Assembly (NCBI GenBank): GCA_032250735.1
Contig: JAVVEP010000004.1
Location: 1-64,000, forward strand
Length of the DNA: 64,000 bases
DNA from: Gammaproteobacteria bacterium
GTDB taxonomy: Bacteria > Pseudomonadota > Gammaproteobacteria > SZUA-152
Reading direction: 5' to 3'
Both the position numbers and the translations under genes were made by a program. Position 1 is the first letter of the stretch; each line of letters begins with the position of its first letter. This document shows positions 25,857-34,666 of the stretch, piece after piece. The notes beneath the pieces are model-generated. The model was not told the origin of the DNA. It ran no database searches and was given only the letters and a program-made list of their open reading frames with translations.

Positions 25857-25890
25857 AGGGACCATAATATTTAAAGCGCTACTTACCGCA

Positions 25891-26853
25891 CTAACGAATC
25901 AGGATATTGTCGCCCTTACCGGCGTCAGCATCGGCATCGGGCTTATTCATTAACACCGTGATGGCACCGCGCAGGGCCGCCTTCATGGTGTGATCCACAA
26001 TCGCGTTGTTGGTGGGCTTGTCTGCGGGCGACACAATGTCAAAGGTGCTCGCCTCGGATACCGCGACATTGTAGGTAGCGATGTCCTTCAGCGTATTGTC
26101 GGGATTGCCGTTGATATAAACCCGATCCCAGATACCGGCGATAGGATGGAACGCCACCGGCTCATTGATATTGGCATTAACAAAATAGACCCGCACCCGT
26201 TCACCCGGCTTGGACTGCAACACCTTGGATGCATCTGGATCGTGCACCGGATCGTAATGGAACATCTTGCCATTGATCAGTGAGCCGGCCCAGCCTTCAT
26301 TGTTAATCATCGCCTTGTAGTTATCCGCATCGGGAAAATACTGGCCCTGCACCAGCACGTACTCGCGATCCGGTTTGGGAAATTTATCGCTATACCCTTC
26401 TTTTGGATCGACGATGATCACACCATACATACCGCGCGCGATATGCTGCGCCATCACACTGGCGCCGCAGTGATACATCCATACACCGGCACGCTTGGCG
26501 GTGAATGTAAAATGCTTCGTTTCACCCGGCTTTACCGGTGCAAACTCACCCAGCACATCAACCTCGGCCGCATGAAAATCCATGGAGTGGGATTCTTTAT
26601 TGCTTTTCGGGTTAACCAGCTCGAAGTCAACAACGTCGCCTTCCGTCACGCGCACCAGTTTTCCCGGAATGGCGCCATCGAAGGTCCAGGCAGGATATTT
26701 GGTGCCCTTGTTATCGATCTCGACCGTGGTTTCCTTCGCCACCATTTTTACCTTAACGGTCTTGGCCAGCGCCACCTGGGTGTTTATCATCATAGCAGCA
26801 GCTACGGCGATCACACTTCCGGTCATTACTTTATCAACTAATGTTCTGTTCAT
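25891..26853 (-). CDS. nirK: Copper-containing nitrite reductase, NirK
   Basis: A 320-residue periplasmic trimeric-type enzyme reducing nitrite to NO. A signal peptide (residues 1-30) precedes two cupredoxin domains. Type 1 copper ligands are His89, Cys129, His137 and Met142 (HSMDFH; YHCGASVMAQHIARGM). Type 2 ligands are His94, His128 and His288 (VDHTM). Asp92 and His236 (FHPIAG) are the catalytic pair. The motif style resembles NirK of ammonia oxidisers. ATG 26853 has a GGAGG Shine-Dalgarno. It is the last gene of an ncgA-ncgB-ncgC-nirK operon. Confidence 0.94.
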   Translation of the reverse strand: MNRTLVDKVMTGSVIAVAAAMMINTQVALAKTVKVKMVAKETTVEIDNKGTKYPAWTFDGAIPGKLVRVTEGDVVDFELVNPKSNKESHSMDFHAAEVDVLGEFAPVKPGETKHFTFTAKRAGVWMYHCGASVMAQHIARGMYGVIIVDPKEGYSDKFPKPDREYVLVQGQYFPDADNYKAMINNEGWAGSLINGKMFHYDPVHDPDASKVLQSKPGERVRVYFVNANINEPVAFHPIAGIWDRVYINGNPDNTLKDIATYNVAVSEASTFDIVSPADKPTNNAIVDHTMKAALRGAITVLMNKPDADADAGKGDNILIR

Positions 26854-26941
26854 TACTAATCCTCCAGTTAATATCAACAACTGATCCCCCTCTAAGGAAT
26901 CTCCACTAGCGCCCGCCCAACAAAGACTGCAAAATGTTTCT

Positions 26942-27307
26942 TTAGCATTTGCACAGCTCTCTGAGATAACGCACTAATTCATGAATCTCATCATCACTTA
27001 ACACACCCTCCCAGGCCGGCATCAGCAAGGATTTACCGATGGAACGCCCGCCTTCTTTGATGGCCTTAAACAGTTCCTCATCTGAACGGGCAGACATTTC
27101 TTTACTGTCCGTATGGTCCCGCGGCTGTACCGACATATCCGGGACATTGATTCCCATACCGTCGCCCTGCATACCATGACATTGCCAGCAATAGGTCTTG
27201 TAGATATCCTCTCCGCGCTCCGCGGCCTGCGTTACCGACACCGACAGCAACAAGCCACACAGCAGGGCTGCTGTTATTTTTATCCCCCGATGAATACAGT
27301 CGGTCAT
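26942..27307 (-). CDS. ncgC: Monoheme cytochrome c, NcgC-like
   Basis: A 121-residue exported cytochrome with a signal peptide (ending VTQA) and one heme site CWQCH near residue 40. The distal Met candidate is in SLLMPAWEGVLSDDEI. It is a class I small cytochrome c, expected to pass electrons to NirK or to the multicopper oxidase. ATG 27307 has a GGGGAG Shine-Dalgarno and overlaps the upstream stop as ATGA; the frame to 27406 is not used. The C-terminus has an extra Cys pair (LCKC). The ncg name follows the Nitrosomonas europaea nirK cluster, matched here by gene order and content. Confidence 0.85.
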   Translation of the reverse strand: MTDCIHRGIKITAALLCGLLLSVSVTQAAERGEDIYKTYCWQCHGMQGDGMGINVPDMSVQPRDHTDSKEMSARSDEELFKAIKEGGRSIGKSLLMPAWEGVLSDDEIHELVRYLRELCKC

Positions 27308-28014
27308 TGTTTTTTCTCCCCGGCCAGCGCACGAAAATAGTGCACAAACTTCTGCAGGTCTTTTTCCTTCAGGTGAAATTGGGGCATAAAGGTTAATGGC
27401 GACCATGCCTGGGGGTCTTTCAGAAAGCTGATCATGTAGTCTTCCTGCAGGCGCAGGGCGGCGGTATACACCTCCGGCCCGCTGACGCCACCATAGCCTG
27501 GCTCGATCCTATGGCAACTTGAACAGCCGCGGAATTTAATGAACATCATGTCGCCCATGCTCAGCGAAATCGTGCCCGGCTTATAGGCGCCCGCTTCGAT
27601 AAGTTCAGCTTTCGCCGTGTATTTCATCAGGGCCTCCGCCACCGCTTTGGCCTCGTCCGCGCCAAGTGACACATGATCGACCAGGGTAGTGGTATCAATC
27701 TGATCCCGTTCCGATCCCGGCTTGATGTGGTTGCCGTAAAACATTCCTGCAGGGCGTATGCGCACCGGCGCCGTTAACCACTGTTCCATCCACGCCTGCT
27801 TGTATTTATTACCGGCATAGGAAAGATTCGGCCCCTTCTGGGCCCACAATGCCTGTAGATTTTCCGGACCCCCCTCATCAAGCGCGTGACACTGTATACA
27901 ACGGTCGCGCAGTATCGCTTCACCATTCGCCGCCAGCACCGTAGAGCTGAACGCTGCCATCAGCGATATCCCAAGCATATAAATAATGTGCGGCGCCTTT
28001 ATTCTTCTCATCAT
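27304..28014 (-). CDS. ncgB: Diheme cytochrome c, NcgB-like
   Basis: A 236-residue exported diheme cytochrome. A signal peptide (ending VLAAN) precedes heme motifs CIQCH (about residue 39) and CSSCH (about residue 165), each in its own cytochrome-c fold. Candidate axial methionines are in RPAGMFYG and LTFMPQF. It lies between the multicopper oxidase gene (2 bp gap) and the monoheme cytochrome (ATGA overlap), so all four proteins are made from one coupled message. Likely role: electron carrier for the copper enzymes in the periplasm. Confidence 0.87.
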   Translation of the reverse strand: MMRRIKAPHIIYMLGISLMAAFSSTVLAANGEAILRDRCIQCHALDEGGPENLQALWAQKGPNLSYAGNKYKQAWMEQWLTAPVRIRPAGMFYGNHIKPGSERDQIDTTTLVDHVSLGADEAKAVAEALMKYTAKAELIEAGAYKPGTISLSMGDMMFIKFRGCSSCHRIEPGYGGVSGPEVYTAALRLQEDYMISFLKDPQAWSPLTFMPQFHLKEKDLQKFVHYFRALAGEKKQ

Positions 28015-28016
28015 TT

Positions 28017-29093
28017 CTACCTCCCACGCAACCCGCGTGAAGCGGCCTTTCCCTTGAAACCGGAATGATCAAACATGCCGTAACCTTTTTTCAGCGACTC
28101 GCTGTAGAAAAAATTCGGGTCGTACTGTTTGTCTTTCCAGACATACCAGTCATCCATTTCCACCCCGTCATATTCGATAATGGTGATGGGTCCACCAGGG
28201 TGCTTGCCGCCCGCGGTCACATGGGCATCAACATGATCATGAAAGATGAAGCGGCCCGGATTGTCGGCCTCTATGATGACGTCATACCGCTCACCCGGCC
28301 CCAGCAAAACCGTGTCGGCATAGTAAGGATTATCAAGGGGCAGGCCGTCCTTATGAGTGACCAGCATGTCATGACCATGACTGTGCATTGAATGGACCGC
28401 ACCGCCGGCACCGAAGAAGCGTATTCTTACTACGTCGCCTTTCTTGATGCGTAGCGGTTGCGTCAAGGGAAATGATTTTCCATTGACGGAAAAATAATCC
28501 GCCACATCCATGGGCGTACCACCCTCACCATACTTGTCAGCGACCGATGATTCCCAGGTACTCATCATCATGATCACATCCTTGGTCACCCGCTTCTCAA
28601 TGGGCAGTGGATTTTTGGGATCCACGATCAACGGACCCCACATGCCACGCACGCCCACGTGTTCGTTGACGTTGACATGGCAGTGATACCAAAGCGTCCC
28701 TATACGCTCGGCCTTGAAGCGATAGACATAACTCTCACCCGCCTCGATCTGCTTTTGTGTCACACCGGGAACCCCATCACTGCGCCAGCTACCCTTCTGA
28801 TGAATGCCATGCCAATGGATGGTGTGCGGCATCGAGGTGTTGTTCATGACATTGACGATCACATCGTCACCCTCCTGGACATGAATCAGCGGACCCGGAA
28901 CCTGCCCGTTAAAACCGAATACCTTGTAATCCAGACTGGGAGCCACCTTCACCGTGACCTCCTCGATGGTCATATCGAATTCCCGCTCAGTCGCCAGGGC
29001 ATGGCCGGCCAGCAGAGTCAGGGCCACCAACAGCCCGCCCCCAAAAAGGGCGCTAGACCATCGAGGTTCAGTGTTCTTGTGGTTACAACTCAT
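28017..29093 (-). CDS. ncgA: Two-domain multicopper oxidase, NcgA-like
   Basis: A 358-residue exported cupredoxin protein. A signal peptide ends near ALATE. Copper ligands are visible in HTIHWHG (His93, His95), in WYHCHVN with a following NEHVGVRGM (His137, Cys138, His145, Met151; one type 1 site), in MHSHGH (237-241) and in FHDHVDAH (285-287). Two-domain laccases of this type assemble as trimers with trinuclear sites between subunits. ATG 29093 has a GGGGAGG Shine-Dalgarno; the longer frame to 29216 would cross the operators. It is the first gene of the ncgABC-nirK operon, which in Nitrosomonas aids nitrite/NO tolerance. Confidence 0.87.
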   Translation of the reverse strand: MSCNHKNTEPRWSSALFGGGLLVALTLLAGHALATEREFDMTIEEVTVKVAPSLDYKVFGFNGQVPGPLIHVQEGDDVIVNVMNNTSMPHTIHWHGIHQKGSWRSDGVPGVTQKQIEAGESYVYRFKAERIGTLWYHCHVNVNEHVGVRGMWGPLIVDPKNPLPIEKRVTKDVIMMMSTWESSVADKYGEGGTPMDVADYFSVNGKSFPLTQPLRIKKGDVVRIRFFGAGGAVHSMHSHGHDMLVTHKDGLPLDNPYYADTVLLGPGERYDVIIEADNPGRFIFHDHVDAHVTAGGKHPGGPITIIEYDGVEMDDWYVWKDKQYDPNFFYSESLKKGYGMFDHSGFKGKAASRGLRGR

Positions 29094-29159
29094 TGCCTGT
29101 CTCCCCTCCCCTGTTGATTTCTGCTTATTGCTTATCGCCGGAACGCACGACCGAATTAG

Positions 29160-29182
29160 TAGGTGTATAACAAATACATCTT
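29160..29182. promoter_or_regulatory. NsrR-like operator overlapping the ncgA promoter
   Basis: A 23-bp site with 11-1-11 symmetry. Its right half AAATACATCTT is a perfect NsrR half-site (AAGATGTATTT on the other strand), and 7 of 11 arm positions are symmetric. On the minus strand it overlaps a promoter: TTGGAC (29187-29192), 17-bp spacer, TATACA (29164-29169). Confidence 0.55.
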
Positions 29183-29196
29183 TATGGTCCAAAAAA

Positions 29197-29219
29197 AAGA
29201 CGTATTCACCATACATCTT
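29197..29219. promoter_or_regulatory. Second NsrR-like operator upstream of ncgA
   Basis: A 23-bp site, AAGACGTATTC-A-CCATACATCTT, with 8 of 11 arm positions symmetric and the 11-1-11 spacing of NsrR sites. Its centre is 37 bp from the first site, and it lies just upstream of the predicted -35 box. The NO-sensing repressor gene itself is not in the window. Confidence 0.6.
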
Positions 29220-29324
29220 CTAAACCTGTGGTAATTGCGTGTAGATAACTATAGGATCGCGATATACAACGGTCAAACGAAATTATTTGCTACTTGCTAT
29301 CGGAATTGTCGATACTAAAAACCC

Positions 29325-30167
29325 ATGGACATCGAACAGGCCCGCACCTTTCTGGCGATCACTGCCCACGGCAGCTTCCTCGAGGCCGCCAAACAGTTGT
29401 ATCTCACCCAGTCCACCATCAGCGCGCGCATCCGCCGACTGGAGGAGGAGCTCGGTGCGCGCCTGTTTACGCGCAACCGCAACGGCGCCAGCCTGACCCC
29501 CGCCGGCCGTCGTTTTCTTGGCCATGCCAAGCGCCTGGTGCTCACCGCTGACCAGGCCCGTGATGAGGTGGGGCTGCCCGATCGCTACCGTGCCAGCATT
29601 CGCATCGGCGGACGCATCGCCCTATGGGAAGGTATCCTGCCCCAATGGGTGGGCTGGATGCGGCAACGGGCCACCGATGTAGTGATCCGTAGCGAGATCG
29701 GATTTGAAGAAGACCTGATGCGCCGACTGATTGAAGGCACGCTGGATATTGGCCTGATGTACACCCCCAGCCACAGCCCCGGACTGATCGTCGAACACAT
29801 CTTCGATGAGACCCTGATCTTCGTCAGCACCCGCCCCGACGATACTGAACCGGGTGACGACTATGTGTATGTCGAATGGGGGCCCGATTTTTATGCCCGG
29901 CATGCACAGAGCTACCCGGACTTTGAACGCCCCCCGCAGATCGCCAACATCGGCTGGCTCGGCATTCAGCTGATCCTCGCCAACGGCGGCAGCTGTTTCC
30001 TGCCCGCCCGCATGGCCACGCCCTTTATCGCCAGCGGCCAGCTCTACCGTGTCAACCACGCCCCTGAATATATCCAGCCCGCCTACATGGTCTATCCACG
30101 CGACAGCGAAAGCCCGGTTATCGAACAGGCGCTGGAAGGACTTCGGGAACAGGCCAAACGGGTGTAG
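29325..30167 (+). CDS. LysR-family transcriptional regulator
   Basis: A 280-residue regulator. The N-terminal winged helix-turn-helix (residues 1-60) shows LysR features: EQARTFLAITAHGSFLEAAKQLY, TQSTISARIRRLEEELG and LFTRNR. The remainder is a substrate-binding-like effector domain (GLMYTPSHSPGL). It is transcribed away from ncgA across a 231-bp region, the usual geometry for a LysR regulator and its target, so it probably controls the ncg-nirK operon together with an NsrR-type repressor. No strong Shine-Dalgarno is seen. The effector is unknown. Confidence 0.9.
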   Translation: MDIEQARTFLAITAHGSFLEAAKQLYLTQSTISARIRRLEEELGARLFTRNRNGASLTPAGRRFLGHAKRLVLTADQARDEVGLPDRYRASIRIGGRIALWEGILPQWVGWMRQRATDVVIRSEIGFEEDLMRRLIEGTLDIGLMYTPSHSPGLIVEHIFDETLIFVSTRPDDTEPGDDYVYVEWGPDFYARHAQSYPDFERPPQIANIGWLGIQLILANGGSCFLPARMATPFIASGQLYRVNHAPEYIQPAYMVYPRDSESPVIEQALEGLREQAKRV

Positions 30168-30415
30168 GCAAACATGGCCGATGACGTCTGCCGATGCTGT
30201 GATGGGCGACCCAGGAAAGCCGAACCAAAACATGATTGATTCATCGCTGGCTCAGCTATTGTCGAAAAATAACCACGGTGAATAACACCAAACAATAAAC
30301 ATGCCCAATCGTGGTGAACCAGTCTTCTTTGGGATCAGAGGTATACCTTCTTAATGTACAATTTGGAGTTCTGTCAATAACTGTACAACAGAAAAACAAA
30401 CGTCTAATCAGCGCC

Positions 30416-30982
30416 CTAATGCGCGCGTAATAAATGAGCCGTAAGCTTTGCTAATAAAAAATAGAAACCAGAATCGCTTAAAGATGCCAAGCGCTTAATA
30501 TCACCTGATTCTATTGAGGCATGAAGCCAATCAGATCCAATACTCCCAATCATATTAAGATCGACAACATGCGAGGAATCAAGGCCAGGTATAGAAATTA
30601 AACAAATTTTATGCGTTATAAAATTCTTTTTAATCGCATCAGAATGTAAATATTTTTCTACCATCTCAAGCGGAAATAAAGGGGCAAACACATAATTCTT
30701 ATTTCTTAGCGCTTCACCATCCACTGACATATCGCATGTATGCTGCAGCAAAATAAATGGGCAGGGTGGACTTTTACGAACATCGCCGTCACTAAAGAAG
30801 AAAGCAGGCACAGCGTAACAAACATCTCCCTGACTGGGGACATCACGAAGATTCGCAGAATACATCCATTTATGGTCTAAAGCATCTGATGCTAAAAAGG
30901 AGCTAAACTTTGCACGAAGCGAGGGGCTAACACTTGGAAATGCTTCTTGATAGAGTTCTTTGAAAAGCCCATCTTCTGGCAT
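30416..30982 (-). CDS. Unknown protein, third gene of an AT-rich unit
   Basis: A 188-residue soluble protein without signal peptide. The segment PCPFILLQHTCDMSVDG resembles a motif (SQTCDI-like) recurring in uncharacterised accessory-genome proteins, but I cannot assign a fold. It has several conserved-looking Cys and His residues that could bind metal. It follows the 99-residue gene by 16 bp; an 8-bp palindrome (ATAATTAA/TTAATTAT) sits in that gap. Low GC suggests acquisition. Function unknown. Confidence 0.6.
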   Translation of the reverse strand: MPEDGLFKELYQEAFPSVSPSLRAKFSSFLASDALDHKWMYSANLRDVPSQGDVCYAVPAFFFSDGDVRKSPPCPFILLQHTCDMSVDGEALRNKNYVFAPLFPLEMVEKYLHSDAIKKNFITHKICLISIPGLDSSHVVDLNMIGSIGSDWLHASIESGDIKRLASLSDSGFYFLLAKLTAHLLRAH

Positions 30983-30998
30983 AATTAATAACCGTTAA

Positions 30999-31298
30999 TT
31001 ATGAGAAAAACTGTTCCACAAATTTGCCATAACCTTCCGATTCTTCCACTGAAAAATCACGACTTACGCCCAAAATATCTTTCGCAAGATCAAAGACGGT
31101 TGTTTGAACGTAAATATAGTTATTTTCTCGACCACTATATGAATAGGCTTTAGATCCTGTGCTTGCCCCGTTCATCTCAACATGCCGTTGCGCATTAACT
31201 TTAGTTGGGGACTTTGCGTAATAAGAATTATCCAAACCTGTTAGTGACGCTAACGCAGTACCTACACCTGCAACTACAATTAATCCATTTTTTATCAT
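30999..31298 (-). CDS. Small unknown protein, second gene of an AT-rich unit
   Basis: A 99-residue protein. The N-terminus is hydrophobic (IKNGLIVVAGVGTALASLTGL), either a membrane anchor or a weak signal peptide. The rest is polar, with NNYIYVQTTVFDLAKDILG. A GGAGCCC Shine-Dalgarno is present, and its ATG overlaps the stop of the preceding gene (TAATG), so translation is coupled. Not recognised. Confidence 0.55.
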   Translation of the reverse strand: MIKNGLIVVAGVGTALASLTGLDNSYYAKSPTKVNAQRHVEMNGASTGSKAYSYSGRENNYIYVQTTVFDLAKDILGVSRDFSVEESEGYGKFVEQFFS

Positions 31299-32050
31299 TA
31301 TTTGGGCTCCTTTACATTAAGGCATGGCGGTGAAGAAATCCTATCGGCTAAGAAGTCTACAAAACGATCTAACTGAACAAGCCCTTTACTTCTAGCCGCA
31401 GTTAAATTAAATGTTCGCTTATCGTTAATCTCAAGTTCCATCTCAAGACCATGCTCTTTCAACTCTAAATTAGCCAAGGAGGGATGCGGAGTCTCTATAG
31501 GAGTACTAGCGGCAAACACCCGATAATTATTAACCGTTGTTAGCAGGAAATAATCATTTCTCACCCAAGTTGTTTTATTAATCCGAAAATCTTCAAGATC
31601 ATCCACACTCATGCAGTCGGTTAAAAACATCCCCTTCATGCTTTTTATAGATTCATTAACATCATCTTTAGCAGGCCAGCGAACGGTTATCGAAAGTGCA
31701 GTAACGGCTACATCTGGCTGAAAAACATTTATCGCACCTGACAAAAGAGAACCCTTCTCTTTTATGTAGGAAAAGCAAGCGTGATGATCGGCATTAAAAT
31801 TACCATCATATTGAGTAGTTAAATCCGCCCGAATTTGTGAAAATTGCATCATGGAATGACCATTTTTTGAACGCAACTCGATTCTTGGAATTTCTCCCGG
31901 AGCATCATCTGGTACGGGTATAAGGTTCGGAGCTAGAAATTGATTATTTAATGATTCTTCAATGGCAAAAATATTCTTTCGTATCCCCTGTACTGGTTCA
32001 AAAAGTACTGAGACTCTACTTTGAACAACAATTGCGCTACCTAAATTCAT
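31298..32050 (-). CDS. Unknown protein, first gene of an AT-rich unit
   Basis: A 250-residue soluble protein. Residues 45-75 (IPRIELRSKNGHSMMQFSQI) vaguely recall the TIGR04255 group of sporadically distributed accessory proteins, but the match is too weak to name it. A beta-rich N-terminal half is followed by an alpha/beta C-terminal half. ATG 32050 has AGGGTGA upstream; two residues earlier is only a TTG. It heads a tight three-gene unit with low GC next to a tRNA gene. Confidence 0.6.
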   Translation of the reverse strand: MNLGSAIVVQSRVSVLFEPVQGIRKNIFAIEESLNNQFLAPNLIPVPDDAPGEIPRIELRSKNGHSMMQFSQIRADLTTQYDGNFNADHHACFSYIKEKGSLLSGAINVFQPDVAVTALSITVRWPAKDDVNESIKSMKGMFLTDCMSVDDLEDFRINKTTWVRNDYFLLTTVNNYRVFAASTPIETPHPSLANLELKEHGLEMELEINDKRTFNLTAARSKGLVQLDRFVDFLADRISSPPCLNVKEPK

Positions 32051-32403
32051 ACCCAAGTCACCCTAAATAAAGCGTATAAAGATGTATTCGCGCAAATAAG
32101 GAGGGGCGATACATTACTATTTCGCCACTCATGAATTTCACAACTACAGCAAATGACACCCACATTGACGCCATTTCATTAGCCGTAAACTCCCCTTTTC
32201 CAACATGGATATACACATGAAAATTCCTATGCTGAAATAGAATTGACAGAATGAGAACTTTTAGCCTACTGAAGCTATGAAGCTAATAAGAAAGTCAAAC
32301 CTTAATCTATTTTATGTAAATTATCCACGCAGGCTACAGCGCCTACATAGTGTCTACACTTATATATTTGGCCAACGAAATAATTATAAGCCATTGATTT
32401 ATA
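32051..32403. other. AT-rich intergenic region between the unknown unit and tRNA-Ile2
   Basis: About 350 bp. It must contain the promoter of the three-gene unit. I saw no integrase remnant and no copy of the tRNA 3' end at the far side of the unit, so integration at the tRNA is not shown. Confidence 0.45.
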
Positions 32404-32480
<77 letters not shown>

Positions 32481-32586
32481 AAACGGGTAACATTTTAGCA
32501 CCATTCCCGAATTCAGGAACATAACCCAGGGGGTTTGTGTTTCGCCACCCCTGATAAAGAAACCCAGAGGTGGCGAAGCAGGCTGT

Positions 32587-34509
32587 TTAGGAAGAGCTTG
32601 ACGAGGAAGACGAGGGCTCGGGTATCTCCGAATCGATAAAGCTACGCAGATTATCCGACCGACTGGGATGGCGAAGTTTGCGTAGGGCCTTGGCTTCGAT
32701 CTGACGAATACGCTCACGCGTTACATCAAACTGTTTGCCCACTTCCTCGAGGGTGTGGTCGGTGTTCATGTCGATACCAAAGCGCATGCGCAGCACCTTG
32801 GCTTCGCGTGCGGTGAGGCTGTCCAACACATCCAGAGTGGCCTCGCGCAGGCCTTCAAAGGTGGCCGCATTCACTGGCGAACTCAGGTTGGCATCTTCGA
32901 TAAAGTCACCCAGGCGCGAGTCTTCGTCGTCACCGATGGGGGTTTCCATCGAGATAGGTTCCTTGGCGATCTTCAACACCTTGCGCACCTTGTCTTCCGG
33001 CATTTCCATGCGGATCGACAATTCTTCGGGAGTGGGTTCACGACCCATTTCCTGCAGCATCTGCCGGGCGATACGATTGAGCTTGTTGATGGTTTCAATC
33101 ATGTGCACGGGGATACGGATGGTGCGCGCCTGATCGGCAATGGAACGCGTGATGGCCTGACGAATCCACCATGTGGCGTAGGTGGAGAATTTATAACCCC
33201 GGCGATACTCGAACTTGTCGACCGCCTTCATCAAACCGATGTTGCCTTCCTGAATCAGATCGAGGAATTGCAGACCACGGTTGGTGTATTTTTTGGCGAT
33301 GGAGATCACCAGGCGCAGGTTGGCCTCCACCATTTCCTTCTTGGCGCGGCGGGCCTTGGCCTCACCGATGGACATCTTGCGGTTGATCTCTTTGATCTCG
33401 CCGATGCTGATACCGGACTCATTCTGAATCGCGATCAATTTGTTTTGGGCGCGCAGAATCTCATCGGCAGACTCTTCCAGCACGGCCGAATAACTGGCCT
33501 TGCTGGCAATCTGGCGGGGTAGCCAATCCAGATCCGTTTCATTATCCGGGAAGGAGGTAATGAAATCCTTACGCGGCATGAGCGCCTTGCCGACACAGAT
33601 ATCCATGATCACGCGCTCATTGGCGCGCACATTCTGCACTACCTCGCGTATGTTGGAGATCAGCACATCCGAAATCTTGTTAACCAGTTTTAACTGCGCA
33701 ATTTCGTCCACCAGCTGGGCATAGATCTTTACGCAGCGCTCGTCGTCACGGCCATGTTTCTCGGCCGTTTTCCAGTAACGACTAAACAGTTTTCTGATGG
33801 AGTCAAAGCGCTCCTTCGCCTCTTCAGGATCCGGGCCGGTATCGACAACTTCTGCCTCAGCTTCTGTCTCTGTGTCGTCTTCGTCCGTATCGGCATCCGC
33901 ATCGACGTCTTTTTTCTCGTCTTTGTCGTCAACCACAACCGGGATTGCCTCAGGGCTTCTTGGCCCTGGCGGGGGGACAGGGATGTCATCGCCTTCCGTC
34001 ACAAAACCGGAAACCAGATCCGTGAGGCGCGATGTACCATCTTCAACGGCCTGGTAGGCGTCCAGCACCGTACGCACCGTACCTGGGTAATGTGACAAGG
34101 CAATCATTACCTGGTTGATGCCGTCTTCAATGCGTTTGGCGATCACAATCTCGCCTTCGCGGGTCAGCAGTTCAACGGTTCCCATCTCGCGCATATACAT
34201 GCGCACGGGATCCGTGGTGCGACCAAAATCGCTATCGACCGTGGCCAGCGCGGCGGCGGCCTCTTCGGCGGCATCTTCATCGGTGGAGACATTGTCTTCC
34301 GACAGGACAATGCTGTCCTTGTCCGGGGCGACCTCGTGTACCACGATACCCATGTCGTTAATCATGCTGACGATATCTTCGATCTGGTCTGCCTCGACGA
34401 TACCGCTGGGCAGGTGATCGTTCACCTCCCGATAGGTCAGGAAGCCCTGTTCTTTACCCTTGGCGATCAGCAGTTTTAGCTGCGATTGTTGCTCTGCATT
34501 CATAGACAT
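32587..34509 (-). CDS. rpoD: Primary sigma factor RpoD (sigma70)
   Basis: A 640-residue housekeeping sigma factor. Region 1.1 opens the protein, and region 1.2 begins near [16 protein letters not shown]. The non-conserved region holds a strongly acidic insert ([18 protein letters not shown]). Regions 2.3-2.4 include [17 protein letters not shown], and region 4.2 includes [19 protein letters not shown]. The C-terminus carries an unusual run of eight serines after SEIPEP, encoded by mixed codons. ATG 34509 has AGGTG upstream. It is the last gene of the rpsU-yqeY-dnaG-rpoD operon. Confidence 0.97.
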   Translation of the reverse strand: MSMNAEQQSQLKLLIAKGKEQGFLTYREVNDHLPSGIVEADQIEDIVSMINDMGIVVHEVAPDKDSIVLSEDNVSTDEDAAEEAAAALATVDSDFGRTTDPVRMYMREMGTVELLTREGEIVIAKRIEDGINQVMIALSHYPGTVRTVLDAYQAVEDGTSRLTDLVSGFVTEGDDIPVPPPGPRSPEAIPVVVDDKDEKKDVDADADTDEDDTETEAEAEVVDTGPDPEEAKERFDSIRKLFSRYWKTAEKHGRDDERCVKIYAQLVDEIAQLKLVNKISDVLISNIREVVQNVRANERVIMDICVGKALMPRKDFITSFPDNETDLDWLPRQIASKASYSAVLEESADEILRAQNKLIAIQNESGISIGEIKEINRKMSIGEAKARRAKKEMVEANLRLVISIAKKYTNRGLQFLDLIQEGNIGLMKAVDKFEYRRGYKFSTYATWWIRQAITRSIADQARTIRIPVHMIETINKLNRIARQMLQEMGREPTPEELSIRMEMPEDKVRKVLKIAKEPISMETPIGDDEDSRLGDFIEDANLSSPVNAATFEGLREATLDVLDSLTAREAKVLRMRFGIDMNTDHTLEEVGKQFDVTRERIRQIEAKALRKLRHPSRSDNLRSFIDSEIPEPSSSSSSSS

Positions 34510-34666
34510 GTAACACCTGCCCTCAAACCCGACCGAAAAATAGCCGGGTAGTATATCAAAACCCACCAGGGGTTGGCGACCGATTTAGGCCGCCAATATC
34601 AGGGAATCTGTGTGGCTGGCGCGGGCAATCGGAACGCTCCGATCACCCAACCGCGCATGCAGGCCT

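Noticed and set aside
32060-32100. AAGATGTATT near the AT-rich three-gene unit, like an NsrR half-site
   Set aside because: No second half at the right spacing, so probably chance in AT-rich sequence.
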